Positions 44,661 to 56,167 of a stretch of DNA of 64,000 nt are shown piece by piece. How positions within the stretch are numbered: position 1 is the stretch's first letter; each line of letters begins with the position of its first letter. A model generated the notes under the pieces. That model was given only the letters and a program-made list of their open reading frames with translations. It was not told the origin of the DNA and made no database searches. The stretch comes from Rhizoclosmatium globosum (lineage: Eukaryota; Chytridiomycota; Chytridiomycetes; Chytridiales; Chytriomycetaceae): assembly GCA_002104985.1 (NCBI GenBank), contig MCGO01000182.1:1-64000 (forward strand), read 5' to 3'. Made by a program: the position numbers and the translations under genes.

Positions 44661-45353
44661 TCACTTCCGCACACCAATTTGCGATTTTGAGTTTGTTACT
44701 GCGAGAAGGCCAGATAGATCAATTCCACTTCCTTCTTGCTCTTGTTTGAAGCTAACCATCATTTCCTTAAACGCACTGAAGTCTCCGATACTAGCCATCA
44801 TATCAAATACATCGCCATCAAGCTGTTCTGGGCGGGATCTACGAACTATTAGAAGCTGCTAATTATGCGCCTCACTTTGTTTCACCTCAGAAGGTCCAGA
44901 AAGTCATTCATATTGAATTCTGGTATTTCAGCACGTAATTTCTTTTCAATGTATGCCTCCACTTTGGCAGTCTGTCAAGGAGTTCAGTTTCAGAAACCAA
45001 ATCTGTGGGCACAGAAGAACACTCACATAAGCACTAAAGATGTCCATATAAATCAATTTGTTTTCATCTTCTGTAGTCGAGAAGTGCTTGCAGTTCTTCT
45101 CCATGAACTTGTTTTGGAAGTCAACAAACGAATCATCTGTCAACTTAACGTCAGTCTCATAAAACCGTACCCAACGCGAAGACGTACCCATCAGTAAATC
45201 CTCCAGTGTGCCCACGATAAGATCAAATAGTTGATCCTCCTCTGAAGCAGATCCACCGTCCATCAAATCTTCATCGTCCCAGTCCATGCTATCATTCGAC
45301 GCCTGAATTGACGCTGAGATATCCACGATCTGTTTCGAACTCGTAGCTGCCAT
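44661..45353 (-). CDS. ARL2BP: ARL2-binding protein (BART)
   Basis: Three exons. LFDLIVGTLEDLLM, FVDFQNKFMEKNCKHFSTTEDENKLIYMDIF in part (ENKLIYMDIFSAY), VEAYIEKKLRAEIPEFNM and DFLDLLR are the BART domain fingerprint. The acidic N-terminus (SMDWDDEDLMDGG) and C-terminus are variable. An in-frame upstream ATG at 45389 would add 12 residues. ARL2BP binds ARL2/ARL3-GTP at mitochondria, centrosomes and cilia. Its start is head-to-head with the RING-CH gene, separated by about 80 bp, suggesting a shared promoter. Confidence 0.88.
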
Positions 45354-45432
45354 TTTGTTGTTATTCGCAGTTCGGATGGTGGCGGCCATTCAGGTTTGTT
45401 TTCAAAGGTCTTCCCCAAAAAGTGACAATCTG

Positions 45433-46453
45433 ATGGCGAGAAACCACATACAAGAGCACTTGCTTGAGGAAGACGAATGGGAATACTGGGAAGGATTCAA
45501 CATTGACAGGCCCGATTCTGTATTGCCTAAGGAGGATTCGGAGCATGAGGACCTTCCTCCAATTACAAGTGATGACACAGCACTTCCACAACCAACGACT
45601 GTACCCGACACTGAACCGGAATCCACTGAAAAGAAACCAAATGGGCAAGTGCGAATGTGTCGCATCTGCTTCTGCTCCGAGGACGCCACAGAGGACCAGG
45701 AGCTGTTCGATCAAATTGGCCAGGAGCCTCCCATAGACCTCGGAAGGCTGATATCACCCTGTAAATGCAAAGGGTCCATGAAATACGTACACTTAAGCTG
45801 CCTTAACGAATGGAGAAAGGTAATCGTTTAGCTATTCACTGTCCTCCCAAGTTCAACTTCTCGCCTCTTTGTCACAGGTCACTGCGAATACTTCTGCTCA
45901 TTTTCAATGCGACCAATGCAAGTATGAGTACAGCTTCGAACGTACAAAGTGGGCCACATTTCTCAGGAATTCGTTACTGATCCTGACACTCACCATCGTT
46001 TCCTTCATCACACTTGTATTCTGGTCCGGTTTCATAGCCAAGCTAATTCTACGTTTTTGCTTCCATCAATCCGTCATCGAGTTATTTTCATTGTCACCAG
46101 ACGATTTGGATGACGACTTGGACCAACTAGTTCTTCAAGTTTTGACAGAACCAACTTTATTCGACCTCTTCAAAATCAATTGGGTGCACTGGGTGTTGGG
46201 AATATCTTTGGTTGGACTTGTTGGTGCAATGCATTCTGTAGCAGGGCTTGGAATATACAGAATGACACGACGACGCATTGGTTTGGATAATGAGCGGGCA
46301 GGAGGTGGCGTGTTGCTGGCTACTATTCTTATTGGCTCGTTAAAAGCGCTGTGGACTGTCTTTTGTGAAGTCAAGAAATTCAGTATTCGCAGTTTGGATA
46401 TTCTCGAAAGTCGGATACTAGATATAGGAGACGATGATGACCCCATTGATTGA
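45433..46453 (+). CDS. RING-CH (MARCH-type) membrane E3 ubiquitin ligase
   Basis: Two exons with an intron at about 45821-45877. RING-CH: CRICFCSEDATED, then LISPCKCKGSMKYVHLSCLN, EWRK and CDQCKYEY, with all eight zinc ligands of the C4HC3 pattern. Four hydrophobic segments follow: SLLILTLTIVSFITLVFW, AKLILRFCFHQSVIELF, VHWVLGISLVGLVGAM and VLLATILIGSLKALW. A longer start at 45376 is possible. Similar proteins (Doa10/MARCH6 and SSM4-like) act at the ER or endosomes, but this one is short, about 320 residues. Ubiquitin transfer inferred from the domain. Confidence 0.85.
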
Positions 46454-46626
46454 TTGTATAATTATGATTTTATAATGTGATTATGTGATGAATAAAACGT
46501 TAATTTTCCTCGTTTGACAAAGCATCACCAGGAATTGGTTATGAACTTCATTTATTTCACTAAAACAATTCAACAAAAAGTCAGGAAAACAAGATTATCA
46601 GTTGAAGTTCTGTTTTCTGATGGCGA

Positions 46627-47456
46627 TCACTTGAGCAAGTCGTCGTCTGGGATGCGGCGGGTTAGAAATGAGGTGGGTAGCTTTGTTTTTGACAACACGA
46701 GCAGCGGAGCAAGAGAGGCCAAAACCTAAAAGAATAAAATTCAAAAAGTAAACACGTCACTTACCATCATCATCTGGAAGGGGCAACATTTGAACAGCAC
46801 GCAACTCCTCTTCCATTCTCAATCTTGTTTCTTCATCAATGACAATCTCGACGGGAGCCAAAGAAGGCTCAGCCACAAATTCCAAGTTCCCATTACCAAC
46901 AAGTTTTCTTGCAAGCCACAAGAATGGCTTCTCAAAGTTGTAGTTTGACTTGGCACTCAAGTCGTAGTATTGAAGATTCTTCTTGCGATGGAACGTGATG
47001 TTTTTCGCCTTGACTTTACGGTCCTTGACGTCGCACTTGTTTCCGCAGAGGACGATGGGGATGTTGTCGGTTACACGGGTGAGGTCGCGGTGCCAGTTTG
47101 GAACACTTCTGTAGGTGATTCTTGCAGTAACGTCGAACATGATGATGGCGCAATGACCATTGATGTAGTATCCATCACGGAGACCGCCAAACTTTTCTTG
47201 GCCGGCAGTATCCCAAGTATTGAAGCAGATTGGTCCGAAGTTTGTGTGGAAAGTGAGAGGGTGGACATTGGCACCCATTGTTGCTAGATCCAACATCAGG
47301 AACAACTCATTAAGAATAGAAAAAAGTCTTACCTTCATACTTCTTTTCAAACTCTCCCGTTAAATGTCTCTTGACAAAGGTAGTTTTACCGGTTCCTCCA
47401 TCACCAAGCAAGACAAGCTTGAATGTGGGAACTCCTGGTTGGCTTGCTGGTTCCAT
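46627..47456 (-). CDS. RAN: Ran GTPase
   Basis: P-loop [20 protein letters not shown], switch [13 protein letters not shown], switch [28 protein letters not shown] and [12 protein letters not shown] are those of Ran, the GTPase that directs nuclear transport and spindle assembly. The acidic C-terminus is restored by a 118-nt intron (46647-46764): MLPLPDDD continues as DDDLLK. I chose the inner Met ([13 protein letters not shown]) as start because it gives the usual Ran length; an upstream ATG at 47495 would add 13 residues. The effector-loop [10 protein letters not shown] differs slightly from the usual YVATLGVEVHP. Confidence 0.95.
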
Positions 47457-47619
47457 CTGCTGAATTTGATGATGGATCTGCCAGAAAGACACCATGGCTC
47501 ATTTTATCCATTTCTTGAATTGAGTGGCACAGCTTATGTGGCAGAGTTGTCTTTTGGCTTGACCACCACTGCTTGATCACATCCAACTTAACCTCGGCAT
47601 CTGTCTCCATCACATAAAA

Positions 47620-48050
47620 GACAAATAAAAGAAATATATCGCAGGATAGAGAAGCAAGACGCTCGATGCTGGGATCGAACCAGTGACCTTGAGGTTAACA
47701 GCCCCACGCTACTACCAGCTGAGCCAACCGAGCGCTGACAAATGAACTGAAAGTGACAATATGAAACCAAACCCTTAAAAACTTAACTTTTCTGCTGCCA
47801 GAGCTCAAGCGACCACAGCTGCAGGAAGATACGTTGCGAAGGATGCTGGGGCGCGATAGTATGTGCCCTCAACACCGCTGGGTCGACAACAATGACCGGA
47901 GATTGGTCGAATTCTGGAGGAAACCCAAGAAACATTTTTTCAAATCACGCTGTGAACGAAGAAATATGAGGTGAGAAACATTTATTCGCTTGTAGGCTGC
48001 GAATGAATGATTGCGAGAAAATACAAGTTGTGGTCTCCCCTCACAAACTG
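47620..48050. repeat. tRNA-Asn dispersed repeat, copy D
   Basis: Matches copy A from GCAGGATAGAGAAGCAA through the tRNA to CTCCCCTCACA, including GGTCGAATTCTGGAGGAAAC. The left flank is shorter than in copies A and B (about 40 bp), so the duplication boundary differs. It is uninterrupted at the tRNA. Confidence 0.75.
47660..47733 (-). tRNA. tRNA-Asn (GTT), slightly degraded
   Basis: Anticodon GTT and all arms as in the copy at 11346-11419, except one base: the T-stem reads ACTGG/CCAGC, so its first pair is a mismatch. The 3' T-run is TCTT instead of TTTT, which weakens the Pol III terminator. It may still be transcribed, but is the less sound of the two uninterrupted copies. Confidence 0.75.
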
Positions 48051-48222
48051 AAAGACATGAAGTTACTGAGACTCTCTCTCTCTCTTCCATTGTTTGCAGC
48101 ATATATGTATGGAGTCAGCAATGAAAGGGACGTCATTTGGTCATTTCTTTTAAGCATCTTATTTCTTTTATTCTCCTCTCTCTCCTCTATCTTCTTTTTC
48201 TTGACTTTATTCTTTTGCCACA

Positions 48223-49643
48223 ATGAGTAATGGTGTGTTTGTCGATGAGTTCCTTTCCAAGGAAACAGCGAGCCTCCGCCAACTGTCCCTTGAAATCCAC
48301 AGCAATCCAGAGTTAAGTGGACAAGAGCGCAAGGCCCACGATCTCCTGTCAAACTTGTGAGTTGATTAGGGTTAACCGGATCACAACTCACACAAGTTCA
48401 CAACCCAACACCAGTTTGGAAGCCCGGGACTTCAGCGTAACTCGCCAAGCAGCTGGATTGGACACGGCGTTCTGTGCCGAATGGACTCCGGAAAGCGCAA
48501 CACCAGACGCAATCTGTGTCGCCTTTCTTTCAGAGTGAGTTGATCACAAACACATCAAACGCCACCCCGTTCATACTGGTGCCAAAACCAACAGATACGA
48601 TGCACTTCCAGGAATCGGACACGCATGTGGTCACAACCTGATCGCAATCTCAGGCGTCTCAGCCGCCCTCTCCCTCCAATCCTTCATCAAATCCAATGCC
48701 CTCAACGCACGCATCAAGCTCTTTGGAACACCCGCGGAAGAAACTTGGGGTGGTAAAATCAACTTTATCGAGCAGGGGGCGTTCAAGGATGTTCATGTGG
48801 CGATGATGGTGCATCCGGGGAACGCGAATGTTACATTTGCAAAGTACCTTGCCTTGTCTGGAGTGTATGTTGAGTATCATGGGAAATCGGCTCACGCAGC
48901 TTCATGTGAGAAGAGGTTTTTTGGTGTTGCCTATCGATTGTCGACTGAAACTCATGTCATTGAAGGTCCTTGGGAAGGAAGAAACGCATTGGACGCTCTC
49001 GTGCAATCATACACAGCCATGTCAATGCTCCGTCAACAGGTTCTTCCTTCAACGCGCATCCACGGTGTCATCAAGAAAGGAGGCGACGCCGCGAACATTA
49101 TCCCGGATCACACAAAGGGTGATTTCATGATCCGTACCGAGAAGCTTGCAGCCCTCAACGACTTGAGACCCAAAATGAGAAACATTTTCGAATCTTCTGC
49201 TGTTGCGACTGGAACGACTGTTGGGATCACAGAGGATCCTGTGTTTGAAAACGTTGTCATCAACACAAAGTTGGCGCTTCGGTTCGAGGAGTATGCGAGA
49301 GCTGATGGATGTACGTTTGCGAGCAAGGAAGTTCAGGAATCCAAGTCGTATGGTAGCACAGATATGGGAAATGTTACTCACGTCGTACCGGGCATTCACC
49401 CAGGTTAGTTGTCATGGTAATCTTCAAGAGAACAACATTAACAGCTTTCCTTTAGTATTCGACATTGAATGCACGCACGCTGACATTCATACAAACGAGT
49501 TCAGAGAAGGTGCTGCAACTGACACTGCCCACATAGCAACCCTCCGTGCTGCAAAGTGTCTCTGTCTCACTGCAATTGATTTTATTGTTGATCCAGAGTT
49601 CAGAAAAGCTGTTCGCGAAGAGTTTGATGCTGCTGAGAAGTAA
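48223..49643 (+). CDS. PM20D2-like M20 peptidase/amidase
   Basis: Starts MSNGVFVDEFLSKE. M20 motifs: SLEIHSNPELSGQE, YDALPGIGHACGHNLIA (metal-binding Asp and His), FGTPAEETWGGK (catalytic Glu pair), GKSAHAAS, then PWEGRNALDALVQ after an intron of about 69 nt, PDHTKGDFMIR and STDMGNVTHVVPGIHP. The arrangement matches PM20D2/amidohydrolase (abgB-like) proteins that cleave odd dipeptides such as beta-alanyl-lysine. About 420 residues over five exons. No signal peptide, so cytosolic. Substrate specificity is inferred from the family. Confidence 0.87.
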
Positions 49644-49739
49644 ATGGATACTATAATTCAAAAGTTGTTATTCGGTATCAAATAAAATCGCATAATAGAG
49701 TCGGTAAAGCAACCGTCGAAATAATCAGATTTTCGAATG

Positions 49740-51354
49740 TCAGTGTGTCAAATCCTCCATCTCAATTTCCAGCGTCATATCATTATCTTCCACCTTGCTT
49801 TCTACCACGTCCGAATCCTCATTTGGGTACTCCACAGTCTCTCCCATACGACGTTCAGGATCTTCCATACAGCTTTCATGTTCATTGAGGTGATTGAAAT
49901 CGACAGAAGGCCTGGCACTCATCAACCCCATCATTCCCACAACGCCGCCACTCATCATCAATTGTCTCGCATTCTGTTGGGCATCGCATCGTTTCTTTGT
50001 CACGGAATCGAGGGACTCGGACGCACGCTGTTTGGCTTCGACGAGAATGGCAGTGACTTCACGTTGAAAGGATTGGAATAATCTATCGAAAAGAAGGTTG
50101 AGTAAATTCTGCGGGGTATGAAGTAAGGAAAAGAGGGGTAACTGCAACTCGGAGGCAATGTCGGACAGCTTTTGGATCAACTGGTGAGTGAATTCTGTGT
50201 AGTTGATATTAAACATCAGTCGATCTTCTCAAGAATCTGTATGCAGTACCTTGAATCTTTCCGTTGATATCAATCATTGAATCACTTTCGCGAGATTGCA
50301 GCAAAAGGTCGTGAGTCAAAGCTTGACCGTCAGAAGCGCGAAAGAAAGTATGTCCATTCCTGAGCTCAGTTTGTTGGATGAGTGGCGGTGGAGGTGGCGG
50401 TGTTGGCTCTTTGGAAGGACTGACTTTCTGATCATATTCGGCGAAATCTTCGTCACCTTCACTATGCACGATTTCTGTATTATTTGATTCTTGCCCCATA
50501 GCAGCCGCAGAGTCAGGTTCTTGTTCTTGGGAGGGTTCAGCGGACACGATTTCGTCTTCATCGTCTTCATAGAGAATTTCATCTGAGTCTGTAGGATTCT
50601 CGGTTTGCGCGACATCCAGCTCCTCTTGGCAATTTTCCTCGTCTCCATCTAAATCAAAGTATTCCTGTTGATGCTGCTCGAGGTGGTCGTCCGCTGCAAA
50701 GTGATTGAACGCGTTTTGTTCGCCCTCTTCAACATCCAACTTCACATCAACAGCATCTTCCAGATCCCAGACTTCCTCAGTGTCTTCTTGGTCTTCTTCC
50801 ATTTTAACTGTGAACTGTGTATCCAAGTCGTCAGGTTCGGCATCGAAAATGTCCGAATCTGTGCGAACAACAGTGGCCAAAGTTCGGACGAGCGAGGCTT
50901 TGACTGGATTGGCAGCAAGAAGCGGAGCGACAAAGGTTGAGTTGTCGCGGTGGCTGTTTTTGACTTTGACTTGTGTTTGAGTTGTGGAAGCGCGTTTGTG
51001 GGTTTGGATCAGTGGTTGACTTTGGCTTTGGTTCTGGAGGGTTTTTGGATTAGTTAGTTGATTAGAAGAAGAAAGAAGAACAGAGAAGAAAAGAAAGAAA
51101 AGAAAGAAAGAAGACGAACGTTGAACGCGTCTGCGAATGGCGATGAACTCCGTTTTAAGGTGGGAGGGACGTTGCTGTTGTTCTGGCTCTGGTTCTGGCG
51201 ACTTGGATGGTTGGGTCGACGTGGCGGCATCTTGAGCGATGGGAGGACTGGCGCGGCGTAGTTGGACGACTGGTTTGACGACTGGCTGGGTGCGGGGTGC
51301 ATCGTTGGTTGGTGGTTGGTTGGTTTGCGGATTGGAATCTAAAATCGGACACAT
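49740..51354 (-). CDS. Acidic, mostly disordered protein of unknown function
   Basis: Exons 51354 to about 51122, about 51033 to 50254 and about 50199 to 49740 join as GKIQ/EFTHQLIQKL. The first 120 residues are Pro/Gln/Ser-rich. A strongly acidic middle (DLEDAVDVKLDVEEGEQ, EILYEDDEDEIV) leads to a short conserved-looking block, NGHTFFRASDGQALTHDLLL, and a helical end (LLNLLFDRLFQSFQREVTAIL). No known domain recognised. A nuclear or chromatin role is possible from composition but not shown. Confidence 0.55.
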
Positions 51355-51359
51355 GTTCT

Positions 51360-52375
51360 CTATTTCTTTGCTCCACTCCCTTCAGCAGTTTCTGTCCGAG
51401 ACATACAAGATACAATTTCTGTATAGTACCATCCCGTAAAGAACACCAGCACATTCCAAAGAGAAGATGAAGCCATTCCAAATGTCGACCACGCTTGCAA
51501 CCAGCTCGGAGCTGAGGCTCCATACATGGTCATAATTCTTGCTACAGATGCGGGCCCAAATGAAAATAGAAACCCTATTGCAATCAAACTAGCTCGTACA
51601 AGAAGCTTTCGCGTCGCTTCATCCAGAAAGCTCTTTGCTGTTACAGCCTTTACTGCATCTGTGCTAATCACAGTTTTTTCTGAAATGTTCAATGACGTTG
51701 ACAAGGGCTCTAAAGAGCCATCGCTGTCAGGAGCTGCAATTGCAGTCTCTATTCCAAGTGCCTGACGTTCACGTTTCATACCCCTTAGCTTTTGAAAAAT
51801 ATGGAAATATATTATAACCATGATTCCAAAATGGATCCAGATTGGGACGTAAAACAAGTAGACTCGCAATTCAGGGTAATTGGCTGTAATCCAGCATGCG
51901 GTTAACCCTTTTCCAAGAACTGGACCGCGTTTGAGTATAGCTTGTCCAATGGTACCACAGCCAGAGCCTGTCAGCGACAGTCTGATTTCGGAATATTGTA
52001 ACGTAGCAGTACACTGATATCATTAGATTCCATGATGTCGAAGAAGTATAAGCAAATTGATCGACAATTGCCATAACATTACAGGCGTTCGGCGAAATAT
52101 CGGTTCCAACACACGGCCTAATAGCTCGAAGAATATCACTCAAAGCTAAGCAAACTATGTTTATGAAGTAAGTTTGACACTTCTTAGATATAGGAGAAAA
52201 TACAAATTATACCTTGGAGGTAGCTGACGGTTTTCTGAACTCGCTTGACTCTGAATACCCATCCAACAAGAAAAACATTGGCAACAATAGAGAGAGGGTA
52301 AGTGACTTCAATAATGATACCCTGTGCAGAGGAAGTTGCTGACGGCATGATTGTGGGTGGCATTCCGTTCTTCAT
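51360..52375 (-). CDS. Seven-helix G-protein-coupled receptor (cAMP-receptor/Git3-like)
   Basis: TM1 VTYPLSIVANVFLVGWVF; an intron of about 61 nt; TM2 begins CLALSDILRAI; TM3 CNVMAIVDQFAYTSSTSWNLM and ISVYCY; then CWITANYPELR (second outer loop) leading to TM5 LFYVPIWIHFGIMVIIYF; TM6 ASLIAIGFLFSFGPASVARI; TM7 AWSTFGMASSSLWNVLVFF. Cysteines before TM3 and in the second loop could form the usual disulphide. The frame breaks once near 51980-52000, between ISVYCYV and TIGQAILKRG. Third inner loop is long and charged. Ligand unknown. Fungal Git3/CAR-like receptors sense nutrients. Confidence 0.7.
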
Positions 52376-52551
52376 CCAGATTTCCGGAAAATCTCTGAAA
52401 CAAACGCAAAAACATAATTTGCTCTTGGAAGAAGAAACAACGCGGAGAGCGGCATTCTCTCAGAAACTACGTTTTCCTTCCTTTCACCACCAACAGCCTC
52501 ACAACCCCAACAAAACCCTCCCAACACAACTCCTCTCCTGTTGCTTCAAAA

Positions 52552-52624
52552 CGAGCGCACCAGGGGTCGAACCTGGAATCTCTTGATTCGTAGTCAAGCG
52601 CGGTAACCATTTTGCCATGCGCCC
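52552..52624 (-). tRNA. tRNA-Arg (ACG)
   Basis: 73 nt on the minus strand: acceptor GGGCGCA/TGCGCTC with one G-U pair, anticodon arm CTTGA-CTACGAA-TCAAG giving anticodon ACG, T-arm CCAGG-TTCGACC-CCTGG, discriminator G. No intron. It lies in the gap between the receptor gene and the metaxin-like gene. Confidence 0.93.
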
Positions 52625-52763
52625 TTGAAATTTGTTGAAAACAATCTATTTACTAAGGTTTTTCTAAGCAGACTTCTATGATTCTTGGAGAATATGCCTT
52701 CCACTGCAAATATCCGAAAGGAATATAGTGTTTTTTGGAAAGAAAGTGGGGCAATCTATTATA

Positions 52764-54189
52764 TCAAGAATTTTCTGCACCCGTTGCGATTTCGGGAATG
52801 AATGACGCATCCAGCGATTCAGTTTTGGTTGATGTTAGCTCCTTTGCTGAATCTTGCTTTTCTAGACTGTCGATTCCTTCATCCTTGGATTCATTCACTT
52901 CACTCTCCTCGTCCGTCGACTCCAAAGCCTCAGCTTCGTTCTCATTAATATCTGAGTCTTTTCCTTCCATTTTAGCCAACTCTGTTTCCTTCCCTTCAAT
53001 TTCTGAATTTCGGCTGGTGTCAACCAACTCAATCTCTTCATCCCCTCCGTCTATTTCCAATTCCGAAACCTTTAGTTGCTCTTCCAGAGCATTTCGTCTT
53101 GCCTCCCATAATTCAACAGCGCGTTTCTCGATTGGTTCCCAATCAAACCCTTTCGTTTCAGAATCATCCCCAAATCTGATTCCATCCACAACAATACACT
53201 TGTTATTGCGGCTGTGGTCATCAGTAGTATGGCGTGCCGGAGTTGGAGAAAATTCTTTGAAGTAAGTCTCAGAAATACGACGGACGTATTGAACGAGTGA
53301 CAGGGAAGATTGTGCGATTTCTACTCCATCTGAACAGCCAGGAGTTGGACCCAGAATATAATTCGCAAGAATAGAAAAGGCAACAGCGTCAAGAAATGTT
53401 GGTTCCAGTGTTCCCATGAAATATGTGTCGGAACCAAGGAGAGATTCTAGGGCAGATAAGTTTGTATGGATATTGTCAAGGATTTCATGTTTTGGAGTGT
53501 GAAGAAGGCCAGTTGAGTCCAAGATTTTCCAGGTTTGCACTCGAAGCTTCCTACGTTGAATCATGGTCTGACGGTTTGGTAAATACGAATGTAGGGGTAA
53601 TGATTGTTTGACAGAACATACCTGCGGAAGTGACAGGCGTGAGAATCTGTACAGAGCATGAGTGTAATGAGAAGCATTTTCTTGGTTCGAGAAGCGAAGG
53701 TAAGAGAGTTGCAACGCAAGGGATTCGCACAGGCAAATGAATGCCTGAACAGCAGCCTGTTCAACATGATCCAGATGCGCGTTCAAGTCTTTGATTTTGG
53801 GTGATTACGAAGAAATTCCAAAGCGGCATTGAGCGAGTATAAATTCGTGTCGTTGAAGGAGAGAAGGGGTTGCAGTGTACTCTGTCAAAACAGATGCTAA
53901 GCCCCCCCACACCAACCCATATACAAAAAAAGAAACCAAAACTCACGCGCACAACCGGATCTCGCGCCAAACAATATTCCGTTTTCGAGAATCGCAGCGC
54001 CGATTCGATGGCGAGTGGCGCAAAGTCAAGACCCGAAACGCCAAACGCCGCGTCGACTTTCGCGCCAAATCGAACAACAAAAACATCTTTCTTCTTTTGC
54101 GGCGGCGGTGGCGCAGACGAAACGGCGAAAGTGACGCCAACGAGAACGGCCACAAACACTAAAACAACAACGCCAAAAACGAGGAACAT
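52764..54189 (-). CDS. Metaxin/FAXC-like GST-fold membrane protein
   Basis: An N-terminal hydrophobic segment (VFGVVVLVFVAVLVGVTFAV) is followed by a GST-N-like half (VFVVRFGAKVDAAFG, EYCLARDPVVRSTLQPLLSF) and a GST-C-like half (AAVQAFICLCESLALQLSYL, GTLEPTFLDAVAFSILANYI). The order and these motifs fit metaxins and the FAXC family. Metaxins have a C-terminal anchor, so the N-terminal anchor here favours the FAXC type. The frame breaks at TTT 53791-53793; one more base gives HPKSKDLNAHLDHVEQ. The final 120 residues are a Glu/Ser-rich tail. Outer mitochondrial membrane or ER is inferred. Confidence 0.65.
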
Positions 54190-54218
54190 TTATTTTTTAC
54201 AGAATTAATATTGTGTTT

Positions 54219-55010
54219 TTATTGAACAGATACAAGACTGAGCGGTCCTTCGAGATGCGTCTTAAGCGTGCGTGTCTGCACTTGGGTTAGAGGTACTGTA
54301 TAGTGAAGAGCACAGTTTACCTTGGCCTTGAGCATTCCAAACTCTACTTGTTCATTCGCGATCAAACACAGCAGCTTTCCTGCTACACTCGCGATCGAAA
54401 TCTTTCCGTGCTTTGTTTGAGTATGACTGTTTAGTATTCATTGACGAAGTGTGTGGGTGTCATTACCTCCAGCTGCACAACAACCGACCTCAGTCCTTCT
54501 TCGTCTTTCGGTACTCCTGCAGGTCCAACGATTGAATTGGGAGAGCTGCTGGATGGGCTCTTGAATGATGTGATGCTTGCCACCGATGTTGCTCCAGCTC
54601 CCGTAGATCCATTCCCTCCAGTTCCCCTCCGAGCCGACAGTCCTTCACCAGTGTGCCGCTCGTAGGCGACCTGAAGTATAAGACTGATTAGATGGTGTTT
54701 GACGCTGGAGTAGAGAAAGAGAAGTAGCCTTGTTGCATATATCGACACCCTCCTCTCCAACTTCCTTCGTCTTGGTGACTATTTAGTTGCATCGAACTAA
54801 CCCAGATGTTGGAAACTACTGCAGCGTGTTTCCTGGCTTCGCTTTCCGTGCCCCCAGCAAAACCAACCAATCCTCCGTCTGGATTTAGCAGTCTATAACT
54901 CCCGAAGTTAATTAATGCACTGAGATTGTGAACACTAGTTACAAAGTTGCGTTGACTCCATTAGAGTTGGCTTGGCTCAACACATCTGTCAGAACTCTTG
55001 ATTTCAGCAT
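54219..55010 (-). CDS. LAMTOR2: LAMTOR2-like Ragulator subunit (roadblock fold)
   Basis: MLKSRVLTDVLSQANSNGVN followed by ATLLLNPDGGLVGFAG and ARKHAAVVSNIW is the LAMTOR2/p14 signature, and HGKISIASVAGKLLCLIANE with FGMLKAKV completes the roadblock fold. Between the two halves lies an extra Gly/Ser-rich loop of about 45 residues (RRGTGGNGSTGAG, SPSSSSPNSIVG), absent from animal LAMTOR2, which has about 125 residues. Short exons separated by 45-70 nt introns. Ragulator anchors Rag GTPases and mTORC1 on the lysosome/vacuole. It is the roadblock partner of LAMTOR3. Confidence 0.85.
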
Positions 55011-55397
55011 TTTTTTATTCTGTTTCTATGGCATAAATCTCAATCAAAGAGAAAGGAAGAAACATGTGTTGACTGTTGTTATAGATTTATGAGTGCCGAA
55101 CAGTACATTTCACACTCAAAACATGTTACTAACTGAATCGGTTGCATTTAGAAATACAGGCACCCTATTGGCTCTATTTTGTCACATTCCAGCATTTGAA
55201 ATGATCGAGTGACGTGTTTGCAGAATACAGTCGAACTTTTTGGATACAAAGTGACACGGCTGTGTAAATCCTTATCAAAACAAACGAATTCCATAAAAGG
55301 CGCGTTGAACTCCAGGTGGCACAGAACTTTCACCTTTCTGAATTCACTGCACCACAACACGTTACCGTCCAACAAAAAGCCTTCCGAAAAAACACAA

Positions 55398-56015
55398 ATG
55401 CCAGCAACCGAACTTGAACCGCAACCAATCATGTCGTCGGCGTACTTAAAACAAGCCACTTCAATAACCCGGAATCGTGTACTCCGCTTCCACATATTCC
55501 TCCCGCCGCGGAACCCACGTGCCTGTCGCTTCCACGCGCACCAAGCTTCCAGCCCGCCCTCACCTACTTCTTCCATCCACCTCCTTACATTATGCTCATC
55601 CCAACGCCTACATCCCTCCAGTCTTATACACCCGCGTGCAAACCCAGCATCGGAAACCACCACCAAAAAAAGCACGAGAATACAACCCATTCCAAGTGTA
55701 TCCTACTTCCCCACTCTCTCAAGCAAGCTCCCCACAACCGCGTCACCGAAATCTTCACCCATGGCGGTGTCTCCATCTACACATGACATACAACTCGAAC
55801 GCGTGCGTTGTCTGCTTCAGGCTGCCAAGATCTTATCTCCAGTCAAAACAACGCGTGACGTGGAAGTTCCACAGCTTGTATCGAAGTTATTGGCTGTACA
55901 AGAGCAAGGAGAAACGTCGGGACAGAGGGTACTGAAACGGAAGTGGGATGATGATTTGGATGATGATGATGACGAGGAAGGATGTTGGGGCCCGCCTAAT
56001 TCACCGTTTATTTAA
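55398..56015 (+). CDS. Hypothetical small protein, frame uncertain
   Basis: Starts MPATELEPQPIMSSAYLKQA and ends with DIQLERVRCLLQAAKIL, then an acidic run (DDDLDDDDDEEG). The part between about 55480 and 55740 reads more naturally in another frame (YSASTYSSRRGTHVPVASTR, KKAREYNPFQVY), implying two indels or a missed intron. No known domain. The flanking gap 55011-55397 shows nothing clear. Confidence 0.4.
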   Translation: MPATELEPQPIMSSAYLKQATSITRNRVLRFHIFLPPRNPRACRFHAHQASSPPSPTSSIHLLTLCSSQRLHPSSLIHPRANPASETTTKKSTRIQPIPSVSYFPTLSSKLPTTASPKSSPMAVSPSTHDIQLERVRCLLQAAKILSPVKTTRDVEVPQLVSKLLAVQEQGETSGQRVLKRKWDDDLDDDDDEEGCWGPPNSPFI

Positions 56016-56167
56016 TGTTGTGATCCTTATTTATTGAGTTGTTGATGATGATTTTGATAATGGCATTTGAGCTATTTTAATGAAGACTGTTTATTTATGT
56101 CATAGATCTTGCTTGAATCAGTACCAGTTTCACCTGCTAACTGAAGCTTATTCACAGTAAAGGCCAC

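Noticed and set aside
55148..55690. 180-residue frame opposite 55398-56015
   Set aside because: No domain, no conserved motif; it seems a shadow of the plus-strand coding region, although that region is itself uncertain.
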